A stretch of DNA of 64,000 bases from Methylobacterium sp. NEAU K (GTDB lineage Bacteria > Pseudomonadota > Alphaproteobacteria > Rhizobiales > Beijerinckiaceae): assembly GCF_030700285.1 (NCBI RefSeq), contig NZ_JAUYZJ010000003.1, positions 62,001 through 126,000 on the forward strand, read 5' to 3'. Numbering within the stretch: the first letter of the stretch is position 1; each line of letters starts with the position of its first letter. Shown here piece after piece: positions 54,319-64,000 of the stretch. The position numbers and the translations under genes are program-made. The notes under the pieces were generated by a model that saw nothing but the letters and a program-made list of their open reading frames with translations, ran no database searches and had not been told where the DNA came from.

Positions 54319-55011
54319 TTAGCAGGCAAGCCGATCGCACCGGCGCGTGCTGGCGATCATCTTCGCCATGGCACGGGCCCCCGGATGGCCGAGGATGCCG
54401 CTGTTACCCAGAACGTAGGAGGGCGTGGCGTAGAGCCCGAGGTCGGCCGCCATCCGCATCTGGCTCTTGAGCGCCGCGCGGACCTCCTCGCTGTCGGCGA
54501 TCTCCTCGACCTCCGCCTGCGGGATACCGAGCGCGGCCGCTTGCGTGAGGGCGCTTGGCCCGTCGATGCGGCCGGGCTTGCTCAGGAGAGTCCGATAGAA
54601 CCCCCAGGCGGCTCCAGACCCGATCTTGCGCTGCACCGCCAGCATCACCTTGGCGGCCTGCGCTGATTGCGGAGACAGGATCGGGTTGTGGACGAGGCCG
54701 ATGCGCAGCGCCGGATCGGATTCGTTCAGCGCCACGACGTCGGCGGCGGCCTTGCGGCAGAACGGGCAGTTGAAGTCGAAGAACTCGTACAGCGTGGTCT
54801 CGGCCTCCCGCGAACCCGCGTAGGTGACGCCGTGCAGGGCCGGGATCTGGCCGGTGATCTCGCCCGGCAGGATCGAGTTCGCGACCGCCCGGCCGTCATC
54901 CCCGGTCACCGCGACGCGCTGGCCGTAGGACTGCGCGGCGGCGCGGCCGAGCCCCATGCTCAAGGACGCGCCCGCCGCTGCGGCGAGGAGGTGACGACGA
55001 GAAAAGGGCAT
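54319..55011 (-). CDS. DsbA-family thiol:disulfide protein
   Basis: A 230-residue exported protein. The leader has a twin-arginine-like start (MPFSRRHLLAAAAGASLSMG). The thioredoxin fold carries Cys82-Pro-Phe-Cys85 in FFDFNCPFCRKAA, and the cis-proline loop is ATPSYVLGN. It probably oxidises or isomerises disulfides in the periplasm. The start ATG 55011 is used; the frame extends upstream without similarity. The next gene upstream is also of the DsbA fold. Confidence 0.9.
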   Translation of the reverse strand: MPFSRRHLLAAAAGASLSMGLGRAAAQSYGQRVAVTGDDGRAVANSILPGEITGQIPALHGVTYAGSREAETTLYEFFDFNCPFCRKAAADVVALNESDPALRIGLVHNPILSPQSAQAAKVMLAVQRKIGSGAAWGFYRTLLSKPGRIDGPSALTQAAALGIPQAEVEEIADSEEVRAALKSQMRMAADLGLYATPSYVLGNSGILGHPGARAMAKMIASTRRCDRLAC

Positions 55012-55120
55012 GGGATCGTCCGGAACATCAGGAAGCGCCCGCTTCGGCCGGACCGGAGCGGAGCCTTGCCAGAACCACGGGGACGAGTCGCTTTGATGGC
55101 GCAAGCCCGTGAACGCCGCC

Positions 55121-55747
55121 CTACCGGATCCCGGACGGCCGGTCACCCACCGCCCAGGCCAGCGCCTGCTCGAGGCGGTCGTTGCCCCAGAACAGCTCGC
55201 CGTCGTCGGCCAGGAAGGTCGGTGCGCCGTAGATACCGCGCGAGCGCGCCTCCTCGACGCTGACCCGCAATCGGGTCTTGTTCGCCTCGCCGGCGGCGGC
55301 GCGCACGGTCTGAGTGCCGTCGAGGCCGAGCGAATCGAGGATCTCGACCACGGCGGCCGGCTCGGCGATGGAGCGTCCCTCGGCGAAGCTCGCCGTAAAG
55401 ACCGCCTTCGAGAAAGGCACGAGCCACTTTTGGTCGTGGCCGTAGACGGCCACGCGCACCGCGCTGAGACTGTTCTGCGGGAATTGCGCCGGGCGGGTAA
55501 GCGGCGGCAGGCCGAGGCGGCCGGCCTCACGCTCGACATCGCGCCACATGTTCTTGCCCTTGGCCGGGTAGAGGTTGAACGGTGAGGTGGTCCAGCCCTG
55601 GGAGGCGAAGAGCGGTCCGAGCAGGAACGGGCGCCAGCGCACCGCGACACCCGCCGCCTCGGCCGCGGCCTCGACTCTCATCGCCGCGAGATAGGAATAC
55701 GAGGAGGCGAATTCGTACCAGAACTCCAGAGTCGGCTGGCGCGCCAT
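55121..55747 (-). CDS. 2-Hydroxychromene-2-carboxylate isomerase family (DsbA fold)
   Basis: A 208-residue member of the HCCA isomerase/kappa glutathione transferase family ([35 protein letters not shown], and near the end GIYGAPTFL). The usual N-terminal active-site serine is seen as SSYSYLA. It is cytosolic, using glutathione, in contrast to the exported DsbA-like protein next to it. It is divergent from argG. Confidence 0.9.
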   Translation of the reverse strand: MARQPTLEFWYEFASSYSYLAAMRVEAAAEAAGVAVRWRPFLLGPLFASQGWTTSPFNLYPAKGKNMWRDVEREAGRLGLPPLTRPAQFPQNSLSAVRVAVYGHDQKWLVPFSKAVFTASFAEGRSIAEPAAVVEILDSLGLDGTQTVRAAAGEANKTRLRVSVEEARSRGIYGAPTFLADDGELFWGNDRLEQALAWAVGDRPSGIR

Positions 55748-55951
55748 GGACTTCGCTTCTCCGATGATCTCATGCGGCCGGGATCAGGCAATGCCCGCGC
55801 CGCGCGGTGCCTCACACGGCCGCAAGGCCACCGTGAGGCGAAACGCGGTCGATCGTCCGGCAACAACGCTACGCGCAAGGCGGCACGCCGGTTGCAGGCC
55901 GATGACACCCGCGATAAGCCGCCGACACCCCGCCCCAGTTCCGGAAGCAGC

Positions 55952-57190
<1,239 letters not shown>

Positions 57191-57211
57191 ACCGTCACGA
57201 GCCTGCCTGTC

Positions 57212-57862
57212 TCAGGCGGGCTCCCAGACCGAAGACGCGTCTGCCCGACGATACGCGCCGGGCCCGAGATCGGCGTACCGCAGGAAAATTTGGAAGGCCG
57301 GCTGCATCTCTCGGTGGAGGCGGACAAGCCGATCGTCCGGGGATCCGTCTCCACGTGCAGCCTGCTCGGACGGCCCGCCGAGATGGCGGCCCATGGCCAC
57401 GGTGTAGAGCTCCGTCCCGCCATAAGGCCGGTCCGGGTCGATGCGCGGGACCCCGTGAGCCTCATCCCAGCCGAGGTTGAGCCACGGGATCAGTGCCAGA
57501 TGCTCGTCCGTCACCGCGAAGGTGATGTGCTCCGGCGTCTCGCCCGTCGCAGTGTCGCGGAAGACGTCGGTGATCGCAGCGCAGTCCAGCTTGGCGAGCG
57601 GGTTGTGGTACTGGTAGCGGCCGGGCTTGAGACGGGCGTTCTGCGAGAACACCGCGAGCCCGTCCTCAAGCGCCCGGTGCTCCTCCTCGGCGCCGTCGTC
57701 GTCGCCCGTGACGTTGGCGATGTCGCCGTCCCGGTCGCGGCTGCCGTAGGGCGCCTCCGGGTGGATCATCGGCGCCCCCGGCTCGGCCCCGTGCCAGGCG
57801 ACCACCATCCGGCGGATCAGGGCGATGCGCTCGAGGGTGAGGTGGTAGACGGCGTCGCTCAT
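57212..57862 (-). CDS. Hypothetical protein
   Basis: A 216-residue protein from 57862 (MSDAVYHLTLERIALIRRMVVAWHG) without signal peptide or membrane helix. The sequence is unusually rich in aspartate, tryptophan and tyrosine for a window gene (WLNLGWDEAHGVPRIDPDRPYGG, DDRLVRLHREMQPAF). I do not recognise the family; the even composition and good codon use suggest a real soluble enzyme or binding protein. Confidence 0.7.
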   Translation of the reverse strand: MSDAVYHLTLERIALIRRMVVAWHGAEPGAPMIHPEAPYGSRDRDGDIANVTGDDDGAEEEHRALEDGLAVFSQNARLKPGRYQYHNPLAKLDCAAITDVFRDTATGETPEHITFAVTDEHLALIPWLNLGWDEAHGVPRIDPDRPYGGTELYTVAMGRHLGGPSEQAARGDGSPDDRLVRLHREMQPAFQIFLRYADLGPGAYRRADASSVWEPA

Positions 57863-57925
57863 CGCAGGTCATTTCCTGGGTGTCACGGATCAGGCGCTTC
57901 TCTTACAGAGCCGATTCGGCGCCTG

Positions 57926-58717
57926 CTACCGCCGCAGGCAGCCCGTGAGACCCTCGATCTGGCCCATCATCGCCTGGATCCGGGCGGCCCGGCGGCGAAC
58001 CCCGGGCGAGGGTCGGCCGGCGCTGCGGGCGATCGGGTTCGGCAACACGGCCGCGAGGAGGGCGGCCTCGCCCCTCGTCAGCCGGCTCGCGTCCTTGCCG
58101 AACCAGTGGCGGCTCGCAGCTTGCGCGCCATAGACGCCGTCGCCCCACTCCGCGACGTTGAGGTAGATCTCCATCATCCGCCGCTTGCCCCACAGGGCGT
58201 CCAGCGCCAGCGCCAGCGGAATTTCGAGGGCCTTGCGGATGTAGGAGCGGCCCGGCCAGAGAAAGACGTTCTTCACCGTCTGCATCGCGATGGTCGAGGC
58301 GCCGCGGCTCGGCGAGTCCTCATCCTCGACGACCTCGCGGATCGCCCCGAAATCAACGCCGTAATCCAGGCAGAAGCGCTGGTCTTCCGAAGCGATCACA
58401 GCCTGGGGCAGGACGGGCGCGATGGCCGTGAGCGGCACGGAATCGCGGCGCACGGGCTGGAGCGTCAACCATCGGCCCAGCATCAGGGTCGACGGCGGCG
58501 TCACTGCGCTATAGACGAGCGCCAGCGCGAGCGTGAAGACGAATCCGACGGCGGGGAGCAGCAGGAGCACGCCCACGACCCGGCGCGTACGGCGGGAGCG
58601 CGCACGCGGTAGATCGCGCGCCGCCGCGGTTCGCCCGGGTCCGGTCTCGTTGGACTTGATTTCGTCTCCGCGCAAAACGACGCCCGATTGATTTCGCAAG
58701 GCCAGGACCGGACGCAA
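57926..58717 (-). CDS. mtgA: Monofunctional peptidoglycan glycosyltransferase
   Basis: Family 51 transglycosylase that polymerises lipid II into glycan strands. It has about 263 residues if started at TTG 58717. One N-terminal membrane anchor is present (VVGVLLLLPAVGFVFTLALAL). The catalytic glutamate is in VIASEDQRFCLDYGVDF, and GASTIAMQTVKNVFLWPGRS and the second catalytic region follow. That start is only six bases from the divergent ispA start, so a start nearer 58675 is more likely. The domain assignment is firm. Confidence 0.92.
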   Translation of the reverse strand: MRPVLALRNQSGVVLRGDEIKSNETGPGRTAAARDLPRARSRRTRRVVGVLLLLPAVGFVFTLALALVYSAVTPPSTLMLGRWLTLQPVRRDSVPLTAIAPVLPQAVIASEDQRFCLDYGVDFGAIREVVEDEDSPSRGASTIAMQTVKNVFLWPGRSYIRKALEIPLALALDALWGKRRMMEIYLNVAEWGDGVYGAQAASRHWFGKDASRLTRGEAALLAAVLPNPIARSAGRPSPGVRRRAARIQAMMGQIEGLTGCLRR

Positions 58718-58723
58718 CGCCCG

Positions 58724-59695
58724 ATGACCCCGACCCCCTCAACGCAGGCTCCGACCGGTTCGGTCAAGGCAGGCACGCACGCCGCCGATTTTTCCCACAG
58801 GCTGGCTCAGGTCGCCGGAACGGTCGAGACCTTTTTGGTCGAACGCCTCGGGCCGGAGGTCGGTCCCGGCGAGATCGCCCGGCCGCCGCGCCTGATGGAA
58901 GCGATGCGCCACGCGGTGCTCGGCGGCGGCAAGCGCCTGCGCCCGTTTCTCGCCATCGAGACCGCCCGGATGCTCGGCGGGTCCGAAGCGGCGGCGCTGG
59001 CGGCCGGCGCCGGTGTCGAACTCGTGCACTGCTACAGCCTGGTGCACGATGATCTTCCGGCCATGGACGACGACGACATGCGCCGCGGCAAGCCGACGGT
59101 GCACAAGGCCTACGACGAGGCCACGGCAATCCTGGTGGGCGATGCCCTGCAGACGCTCGCCTTCGAGATCGTCGCCGACCCGACCTGGCAGCCGGACGCG
59201 CGGATCCGCGCCGATCTCGTGCTCGGTCTAGCCCGCGCCTCCGGCCTCGGCGGCATGGTCGGCGGCCAGCTCCTCGACCTGACCGCCGAAGGGCGGTTCG
59301 GCGCGGGCAACATGGATGTGGACGACACCCTGCGGATGCAGGCGATGAAGACCGGCGCGATCCTGGCCTTCTCGGTGGAGGCCGGCGCCCTGGTCGGCGG
59401 TGCCGACGAGGGCCAGCGGGCGGCGCTGTTGCGCTACGGGCTGGCCCTGGGTCAAGCGTTCCAGATCGCCGACGACATCCTCGATCGGGAAGCCTCGCCG
59501 GAGGCGATGGGCAAGGCCACCGGCAAGGACAAGGATGCCGGCAAGGCCACGCTGGTGGACCGCCTCGGCCTCGATGGCGCCCGGGCTGAATGCGACCGCC
59601 TCGTCGGCGTCTGCGAGGACGCGGTGGCGCATTGGGGTGAGGGCGCGCGCACGCTTCGGGACGCCGCCCGCTTCACCGTCGCGCGCAAGACCTGA
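58724..59695 (+). CDS. ispA: Polyprenyl synthetase (farnesyl diphosphate synthase type)
   Basis: Builds farnesyl diphosphate from C5 units for quinone, undecaprenol and hopanoid precursors. It has 323 residues. The first aspartate-rich motif is DDLPAMDDDD (109-118), followed by RGKPTVHKAYDEATAILVGDAL, and the second is ADDILD near 254. The start ATG 58724 (MTPTPSTQAP) is used; an upstream TTG at 58688 is unlikely. It is divergent from mtgA with very little space. Confidence 0.94.
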   Translation: MTPTPSTQAPTGSVKAGTHAADFSHRLAQVAGTVETFLVERLGPEVGPGEIARPPRLMEAMRHAVLGGGKRLRPFLAIETARMLGGSEAAALAAGAGVELVHCYSLVHDDLPAMDDDDMRRGKPTVHKAYDEATAILVGDALQTLAFEIVADPTWQPDARIRADLVLGLARASGLGGMVGGQLLDLTAEGRFGAGNMDVDDTLRMQAMKTGAILAFSVEAGALVGGADEGQRAALLRYGLALGQAFQIADDILDREASPEAMGKATGKDKDAGKATLVDRLGLDGARAECDRLVGVCEDAVAHWGEGARTLRDAARFTVARKT

Positions 59696-59793
59696 GGGAT
59701 AAGGGCGCGGCTTGTTCCGCGCTTGCGTCCCGGCCGGGAGCGGCCCCGATCCGGACAATTGAGCGGATCGGCTTGACCGGGCGGTAGGGGCGC

Positions 59794-60162
59794 ATGCCCG
59801 ATGTATTGGGCATGTCCTCCTACGTGTCCACTCCCCAGTTCCTGGCCGCCGGCTCGGGGCTCGGCGGCCTCGGCTACATGATGACCCATCCCGAGCCCTC
59901 CGTAAGGGGCGTCGCGATCGGTCTGTGTTGCTTAGTCCTGTGCGCCGGCTTCGCGGCGATGCCGACGTCGCAGAAGCGCGCGCGGCCGGCACCGGTCCGG
60001 AGTCCGCCGCCGCGCCCGGAGGCGCAGGAGGCGCGGCACTTGGCGGGCCCGCAGCCACATCGGCTGCTCATGATGGAAATCCCGCAGCCAGCCTCGAAGC
60101 TCCCCGAAGTGCCGACCCATCGGCAGCGCATCAACGATCGGCAGCGCCCGCGGGAATCTTAA
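59794..60162 (+). CDS. Small membrane protein with proline-rich tail
   Basis: A 122-residue hypothetical protein (MPDVLGMSSYVSTPQFL) with one clear hydrophobic helix (VAIGLCCLVLCAGFAAM) and a basic, proline-rich C-terminus. A GTAGGGG ribosome site precedes it. No family recognised; it may be a non-coding frame, so confidence is low. Confidence 0.4.
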   Translation: MPDVLGMSSYVSTPQFLAAGSGLGGLGYMMTHPEPSVRGVAIGLCCLVLCAGFAAMPTSQKRARPAPVRSPPPRPEAQEARHLAGPQPHRLLMMEIPQPASKLPEVPTHRQRINDRQRPRES

Positions 60163-60211
60163 AGCACGGTGTTCCTCGGCGCCGCGGAGGCAGACCGGCG
60201 GTGGTTTCCCG

Positions 60212-60720
60212 TCAAGCCCGGTTCTTCTTGTTGTAGACGTCGAGGCAGACCGCGGCGAGGAGCATGACCAGCAGGAAGTTGACGATAAGTAATTTCGGGA
60301 GACCGCGATACGAACTCGTCTGATACGCGAAGGCCAGGATCACGATCGAGGACACGCCGTTGCGGACGTTGAAAGCCGGCAGGCCCTCGGCTTGGTCGCC
60401 ATGGCTGGCCTTTACAGCGCGGCGGTGCCAGTCCATCGCCAGTAGTGCGACGGACATGACGATGCCGATGAGCACGGACGTCCAGGGTCCGGCGACATTG
60501 ATCAGGAAGGCCTTGGCGAGAAGCTGGAACACCTCCGGGAACGGGCCGATCGAGGCACCCTGCAGCAGGGCCAGCGTCAGGCCGCGGAAGACCAGCATCC
60601 CGGCCAGCGTGACGATGAAGCTCGGGATGCCGAGATAGGCGACGAACGCTCCTTGCAGACCGCCGATCGCGGCACCGACCGCAAGGCAAATGACGGTCGC
60701 CGTCGGGGAATCGAAACCGT
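60212..60720 (-). pseudogene. Truncated sugar ABC transporter permease (XylH-like)
   Basis: The minus strand encodes an internal slice of a xylose-type permease. It runs from about GFDSPTATVICLAVGAAIGG through LQGAFVAYLGIPSFIVTLAG and MLVFRGLTLALLQGASIGPFP to SYRGLPKLLIVNFLLVMLLAAVCLDV. It then stops at 60212, where the normal protein continues with its GRRIYAVGGN half. There is no start codon before residue MLVFRG (60598), and the N-terminal helices are missing too. No binding protein or ATPase is nearby. It reads as a relic truncated at both ends. Confidence 0.7.
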
Positions 60721-60779
60721 GGCGGACCTCAAGAACGGCAGGCGGGCCGGCCGCACCGGGCCGGGACGGAGGACGAGCG

Positions 60780-61532
60780 TCAGCCGCGCCCGATGAACGG
60801 CATCTTGGTCGCCATGACGGTCATGAACTGGACGTTGGCTTCCAGCGGCAGGTTCGCCATCGCGAGCACCGCTTGGCCGACATGGGCCGTGTCCATCACC
60901 GCTTCGGGACGTATCGAGCCGTCGGCCTGGGGAACACCTGCCTTCATCTTGCCGCCCATCGGAGTGTCGGCATTGCCGATATCGATCTGGCCGCAAGCGA
61001 TGTCGTAGGCGCGCCCGTCCAACGAGGTCGCTTTGGTCAGGCCCGTCACGGCGTGCTTGGTGGCCGTGTAGGCGATCGAGTTCGGCCGGGGCGCGTGCGC
61101 CGAGATCGAGCCGTTGTTGATGATCCGGCCGCCGCGGGGATCCTGATCGCGCATGATCCGGAACGCGTGCTGGGTGCACAGGAAGAGCGCGGTGAGATTG
61201 GTGTCGACGACCTGCCGCCACGTCTCCAGCGGCAGCTCTTCGAGGGGTACCGGCGGTGCGCCGATCCCGGCATTGTTGAACAGCAGGTCGAGGCGGCCGA
61301 AGCGGGCCCGGGTCTGTCCGAACAGGTTGGCGATCGAATCCGGGTCGGTGACGTCGGTGGGCACCACGAGGGCGCGATCCGCGTCGATCTGTGCAGCCAC
61401 CTCCTCGAGCGGCGCCTGCCGCCGCCCCGAGAGCACGACGCTCCAACCGGCTCCGGCGAGCGCCAAGGCTGCCTCTCTGCCGACACCCGTACCTGCTCCG
61501 GTCACGATCGCGATCCGACCCAACACCGACAT
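60780..61532 (-). CDS. Short-chain dehydrogenase/reductase
   Basis: A 250-residue SDR with Rossmann motif [14 protein letters not shown] (about residues 8-21), NNAG in [11 protein letters not shown], the catalytic serine region [23 protein letters not shown] (Ser, Tyr-x-x-x-Lys). The start ATG 61532 ([10 protein letters not shown]) follows AGGAAGCG; longer frames add unrelated residues. NAD(P)H and substrate specificity cannot be deduced. Divergent from the patatin gene across 200 bp. Confidence 0.93.
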   Translation of the reverse strand: MSVLGRIAIVTGAGTGVGREAALALAGAGWSVVLSGRRQAPLEEVAAQIDADRALVVPTDVTDPDSIANLFGQTRARFGRLDLLFNNAGIGAPPVPLEELPLETWRQVVDTNLTALFLCTQHAFRIMRDQDPRGGRIINNGSISAHAPRPNSIAYTATKHAVTGLTKATSLDGRAYDIACGQIDIGNADTPMGGKMKAGVPQADGSIRPEAVMDTAHVGQAVLAMANLPLEANVQFMTVMATKMPFIGRG

Positions 61533-61732
61533 CGCTTCCTCCCTCATCACGGCGTTGTCCTGCCTGTAACGGACGGCTGCGGCGCCGCGAAGGGCGGTCC
61601 GTTTCAGATGCGACCTCGCCGTCGCCATCCGTCCGGGCGCGACGGGCTATGGTTGAGCGCCATGCGAGTCGGGAGCGGGGCGATGCGAGGGGATCGGACG
61701 TCACGCGCGACCGCGAGCGCGGTGGTGAAGCG

Positions 61733-63466
61733 GTGAGCACGCCCGAGATTCCGTTCCTGACCGGCCTCGACCCCGCGGCGGCCGTGGCGGTGCGGGACCG
61801 CATGGTCTCGATGGCGGTGCCGGGTGGCCGGACTCTGTTCGAGCAGGGCGAGGCGGGTGACGCTCTCTACACCCTCGTGTCCGGAGCGGTCGGCATCTCG
61901 GCCCGCGACCATAACGGGACCGTCAGCCGGATCGCTCGCCTGCGGCCGCCCGAGATCTTCGGGGAGATGGCGCTCCTTTCCGACGCACCGCGGGCGGCGA
62001 GCGTCGTGGCGCTGCGCGATTCCCACCTCCTGTGCCTGACCCGCGCGGCCTTCGAGGCCGTGATCGCCGAGCATCCGCACACGCTCCTCTACTTCGCCCG
62101 CATGCTCGCCGACCGCCTGCGCACACTCTACGAAGGCCATTCGGTGCATCACGCCCCACGTACCTTCGTGGTCCTGGCGGTCACGGATGGCCCTGATCCC
62201 GAGCCGTTCGCGAGGCATCTCGCCGCCGCCTTCGACGCGATCCTGCCGGGTGAGACCGGCTGCCTCACGGACTGGCCGGAGGGCGCGGACGAGGGGTGGT
62301 TCCATGCCTTCGAAGCCCGGCACGCGCGGACGATCTTCATGGCACGCGAGGTCGATTGTCCCTGGTGCCGGCTGAGCCAGCGGCACGGCGACCACGTGCT
62401 GCTGCTGGCCGAGCCCGGCTCTCCGCCGCGTCCGGGCGCATCCGCCTATCTCCAGCGGGTCCGCTCAGACTGGATCCGCATGGACCTCGTGGTTCGCCAG
62501 GACCCGGAGGCGCAACGGCCGAAGGCGCTGCATCCCGAAGTCGCGGCGCTCCCCGCCGCGATGCGCATTCAGGTCCGCCCCAGTCGGCAGGACGATCTGC
62601 TCCGGCTTGCACGGCTCGCCAGCGGCGCGGCCCGGGGCCTCGTGCTCGGCGGGGGCGGGGCCCGGGGTCTCGCCCATCTCGGGGTTCTGAAGGCGTTGGA
62701 CGAGGCCGGCTGCGCTCCGGACTTCGTCGGCGGCACCAGCATGGGTGCGATCGTCGCGGCGAGCCTTGCCATGGGCTGGGACGTCGGCGAGATCCGGAAG
62801 CAGACCGAGGCCACCTTCGCGGGCCGCAACCCGATCAACGACTACACGCTGCCCATCCACGCCCTGACCCGAGGCGCCAAGGTCGATGCCAGCCTCGCCG
62901 AGCGCTACGGCGGGATGCGCATCGAGGATCTGTGGCTGCCGTTCTTCTGCGTCTCGTCGAACCTCACCACCGGGCGGGCGATGATCCACCGCTCGGGCGA
63001 CCTGCCCAAGGCCCTGAGGGCCAGCATAGCCATTCCCGGGCTCCTGCCCCCGGTCCTCAGCGACGAAGGCGTGCTGGTCGACGGCGGCATGATGAACAAC
63101 CTGCCCGCCGACGTGGCGGCCGAATTGGAGCGCGGCCCGGTCCTCGCAGTCGATGTCGGCAGCGATCGTGCCTTTGAGGACATGCCCCGGCGCGGCTGGC
63201 GCGGCCGCCTGGTTCGGAGGCTCATCGGCTCTCCGCTCGCGATGCCGAGCCTCGCGCCGCTTCTGCTGCGCGCCGCTACCGTGTCGAGCGATGCGCAGAC
63301 CATGATCGCGGCGGCCCATGCCACCGCCTTGCTCAAGCCGCCGCTCGCCGGCATCGATTTGCGGGCGTGGTCGAGTTTCCGGGAATCCGCCGAGCTCGGC
63401 TACCGCGACACCTGCGCCAACATCGCCGCCGGAAACCTGGCCCGCTGGCTCGACCCGATGCGCTGA
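61733..63466 (+). CDS. Patatin-like phospholipase with cyclic-nucleotide-binding domain
   Basis: A 577-residue NTE-type protein. The N-terminal cNMP-binding domain (about 15-130) has GGRTLFEQGEAGDALYTLVSG and RPPEIFGEMALLSDAPRAAS. A middle region of unknown type follows (about 145-290). The patatin domain has the oxyanion loop GGGGARG (306-312), Ser336 in GTSMG and Asp450 in DGGMMNN. These form a complete catalytic dyad. The start GTG 61733 is used; upstream codons are not conserved. It may link cyclic nucleotide levels to lipid turnover. Confidence 0.92.
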   Translation: MSTPEIPFLTGLDPAAAVAVRDRMVSMAVPGGRTLFEQGEAGDALYTLVSGAVGISARDHNGTVSRIARLRPPEIFGEMALLSDAPRAASVVALRDSHLLCLTRAAFEAVIAEHPHTLLYFARMLADRLRTLYEGHSVHHAPRTFVVLAVTDGPDPEPFARHLAAAFDAILPGETGCLTDWPEGADEGWFHAFEARHARTIFMAREVDCPWCRLSQRHGDHVLLLAEPGSPPRPGASAYLQRVRSDWIRMDLVVRQDPEAQRPKALHPEVAALPAAMRIQVRPSRQDDLLRLARLASGAARGLVLGGGGARGLAHLGVLKALDEAGCAPDFVGGTSMGAIVAASLAMGWDVGEIRKQTEATFAGRNPINDYTLPIHALTRGAKVDASLAERYGGMRIEDLWLPFFCVSSNLTTGRAMIHRSGDLPKALRASIAIPGLLPPVLSDEGVLVDGGMMNNLPADVAAELERGPVLAVDVGSDRAFEDMPRRGWRGRLVRRLIGSPLAMPSLAPLLLRAATVSSDAQTMIAAAHATALLKPPLAGIDLRAWSSFRESAELGYRDTCANIAAGNLARWLDPMR

Positions 63467-63565
63467 GCGGCCGGCGTGCGGCAGCGCACCGAGACGACGG
63501 ATGGTCTGTAACCCAATGCCTTGGGCCGCGATCTACCAGGAACGAAGACTCTGGAGCCCAAGGCC

Positions 63566-63784
63566 ATGACGAACCTTCTCGCGAGGGCGTACGAGACCGC
63601 CGCCGACACCGATCTCGCCCGGAGCCTACGGGGCAGCGATGGAACGCCCTATGTCGCCTCGGCTGGCGCCCTGCTGCATGGTGCGGCCTTCGTCCTGCTC
63701 TGTCTCTGGACGCGGACGTCGCCGGACGATCTTCGGGACCAGCTTTCCGCCGAAGCGGGGGCATGCTCTGCCCTCGGCTTCTGA
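63566..63784 (+). CDS. Small hypothetical protein
   Basis: A 72-residue frame from ATG 63566 (MTNLLARAYETAADTDLARSL), with a short hydrophobic stretch (VASAGALLHGAAFVLLCLW). A GGAG lies upstream but at long spacing. No family recognised; it could be a non-coding frame. Confidence 0.4.
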   Translation: MTNLLARAYETAADTDLARSLRGSDGTPYVASAGALLHGAAFVLLCLWTRTSPDDLRDQLSAEAGACSALGF

Positions 63785-63853
63785 CCGGGCCGGTGCACCG
63801 TCGCGATCCACGATGGCGACGGGTGCCGAGGGCGTGACGGAGTGCTGAGCCTC

Positions 63854-64000
63854 ATGGATGTGGCGGGTGTGAGTTTTCGCCGGGTCGATCTGCCGGATGT
63901 GAGCCTGCACGTGGGCGAGGCCGGTCCGGATGCGGGTCCGCCCACCATCCTGCTGCACGGTTTTCCGGAATTCTGGTACGGCTGGCGACACCAGATCGGG
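63854..64000 (+). CDS. Alpha/beta hydrolase, N-terminal fragment (runs off right edge)
   Basis: The first 49 codons of an alpha/beta hydrolase ([24 protein letters not shown]), with the oxyanion-loop motif [17 protein letters not shown] of the epoxide hydrolase/haloalkane dehalogenase group. The catalytic residues lie beyond the window. A GTG at 63842 is an alternative start. Confidence 0.88.
   Translation, partial: MDVAGVSFRRVDLPDVSLHVGEAGPDAGPPTILLHGFPEFWYGWRHQIG

Overview
The window is GC-rich chromosomal DNA from an alphaproteobacterium. It is most like Methylobacterium/Methylorubrum or a close relative in the Hyphomicrobiales. Supporting signs are the unlinked F1 ATP synthase operon (atpHAGDC without F0 genes), the trxB-LysR pair, the DUF1285-Nudix-DUF6111-cca cluster, a DnaG without zinc ligands, a long insertion in CarB and dense overlapping start/stop codons. 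The genus is an inference from gene content; no rRNA is present. Nearly all of the window is core housekeeping DNA. No phage, transposase, integrase or CRISPR array was seen.

Layout. 1-4414 (minus): LPS export genes lptF-lptG-lptD, with lptD cut by the left edge, divergent from pepA. 4600-9957 (plus): pepA, a membrane protein, an acyl-CoA synthetase and the Tat-exported reductase msrP. 10282-14504 (minus): LysR regulator, trxB, an ELM1-like protein, a small exported protein and greA. 14589-19969 (minus): carB, a small membrane protein and carA. 20159-26405 (plus): yqeY, a broken DUF4415 antitoxin relic on the other strand, dnaG, rpoD and a class III nucleotide cyclase. 26458-29545 (plus): a TPP riboswitch followed by the tightly overlapping thiO-thiS-thiG-thiE/tenI operon. 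29647-33763 (minus): a four-gene Anbu system (circularly permuted ATP-grasp, alpha-E protein, transglutaminase and the proteasome-like Anbu peptidase). 33860-37119: radC and map (minus), a zinc-finger protein and a FAD monooxygenase (plus). 37154-37240: tRNA-Leu(UAA). 37389-41410: a mini flagellar-rod-like protein, a YoaK membrane protein, an HD-GYP protein, small secreted/hypothetical proteins and an exported carboxymuconolactone decarboxylase-like protein. 41563-48776 (plus): hrpB, a thioesterase, an SMP-30-like Tat protein, then DUF1285-Nudix-DUF6111-cca. 48857-54101 (minus): atpHAGDC with two copies of a three-hairpin repeat between genes. 54319-64000: two DsbA-fold proteins, argG, a hypothetical protein, mtgA, ispA, a truncated sugar-permease relic, an SDR, a cyclic-nucleotide-binding patatin, a small ORF and the start of an alpha/beta hydrolase that runs off the right edge.

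Genes that work together. LptF/LptG form the inner-membrane part of the LPS bridge and LptD is its outer-membrane exit. CarA/CarB make carbamoyl phosphate, which also feeds the arginine pathway that ArgG serves. DnaG and RpoD are neighbours, a relic of the 'macromolecular synthesis' arrangement. The thiamine genes build the thiazole half of thiamine under TPP control. The Anbu operon is the best candidate for a poorly understood system: an amide-bond-forming enzyme, a helical partner, a transglutaminase-fold protein and a self-compartmentalised peptidase in one transcription unit. The most interesting non-coding signals are the two structured repeats placed just after the alpha and beta ATP synthase subunit genes, and a pair of DnaA boxes beside a CtrA-like site upstream of a 77-residue orphan gene.
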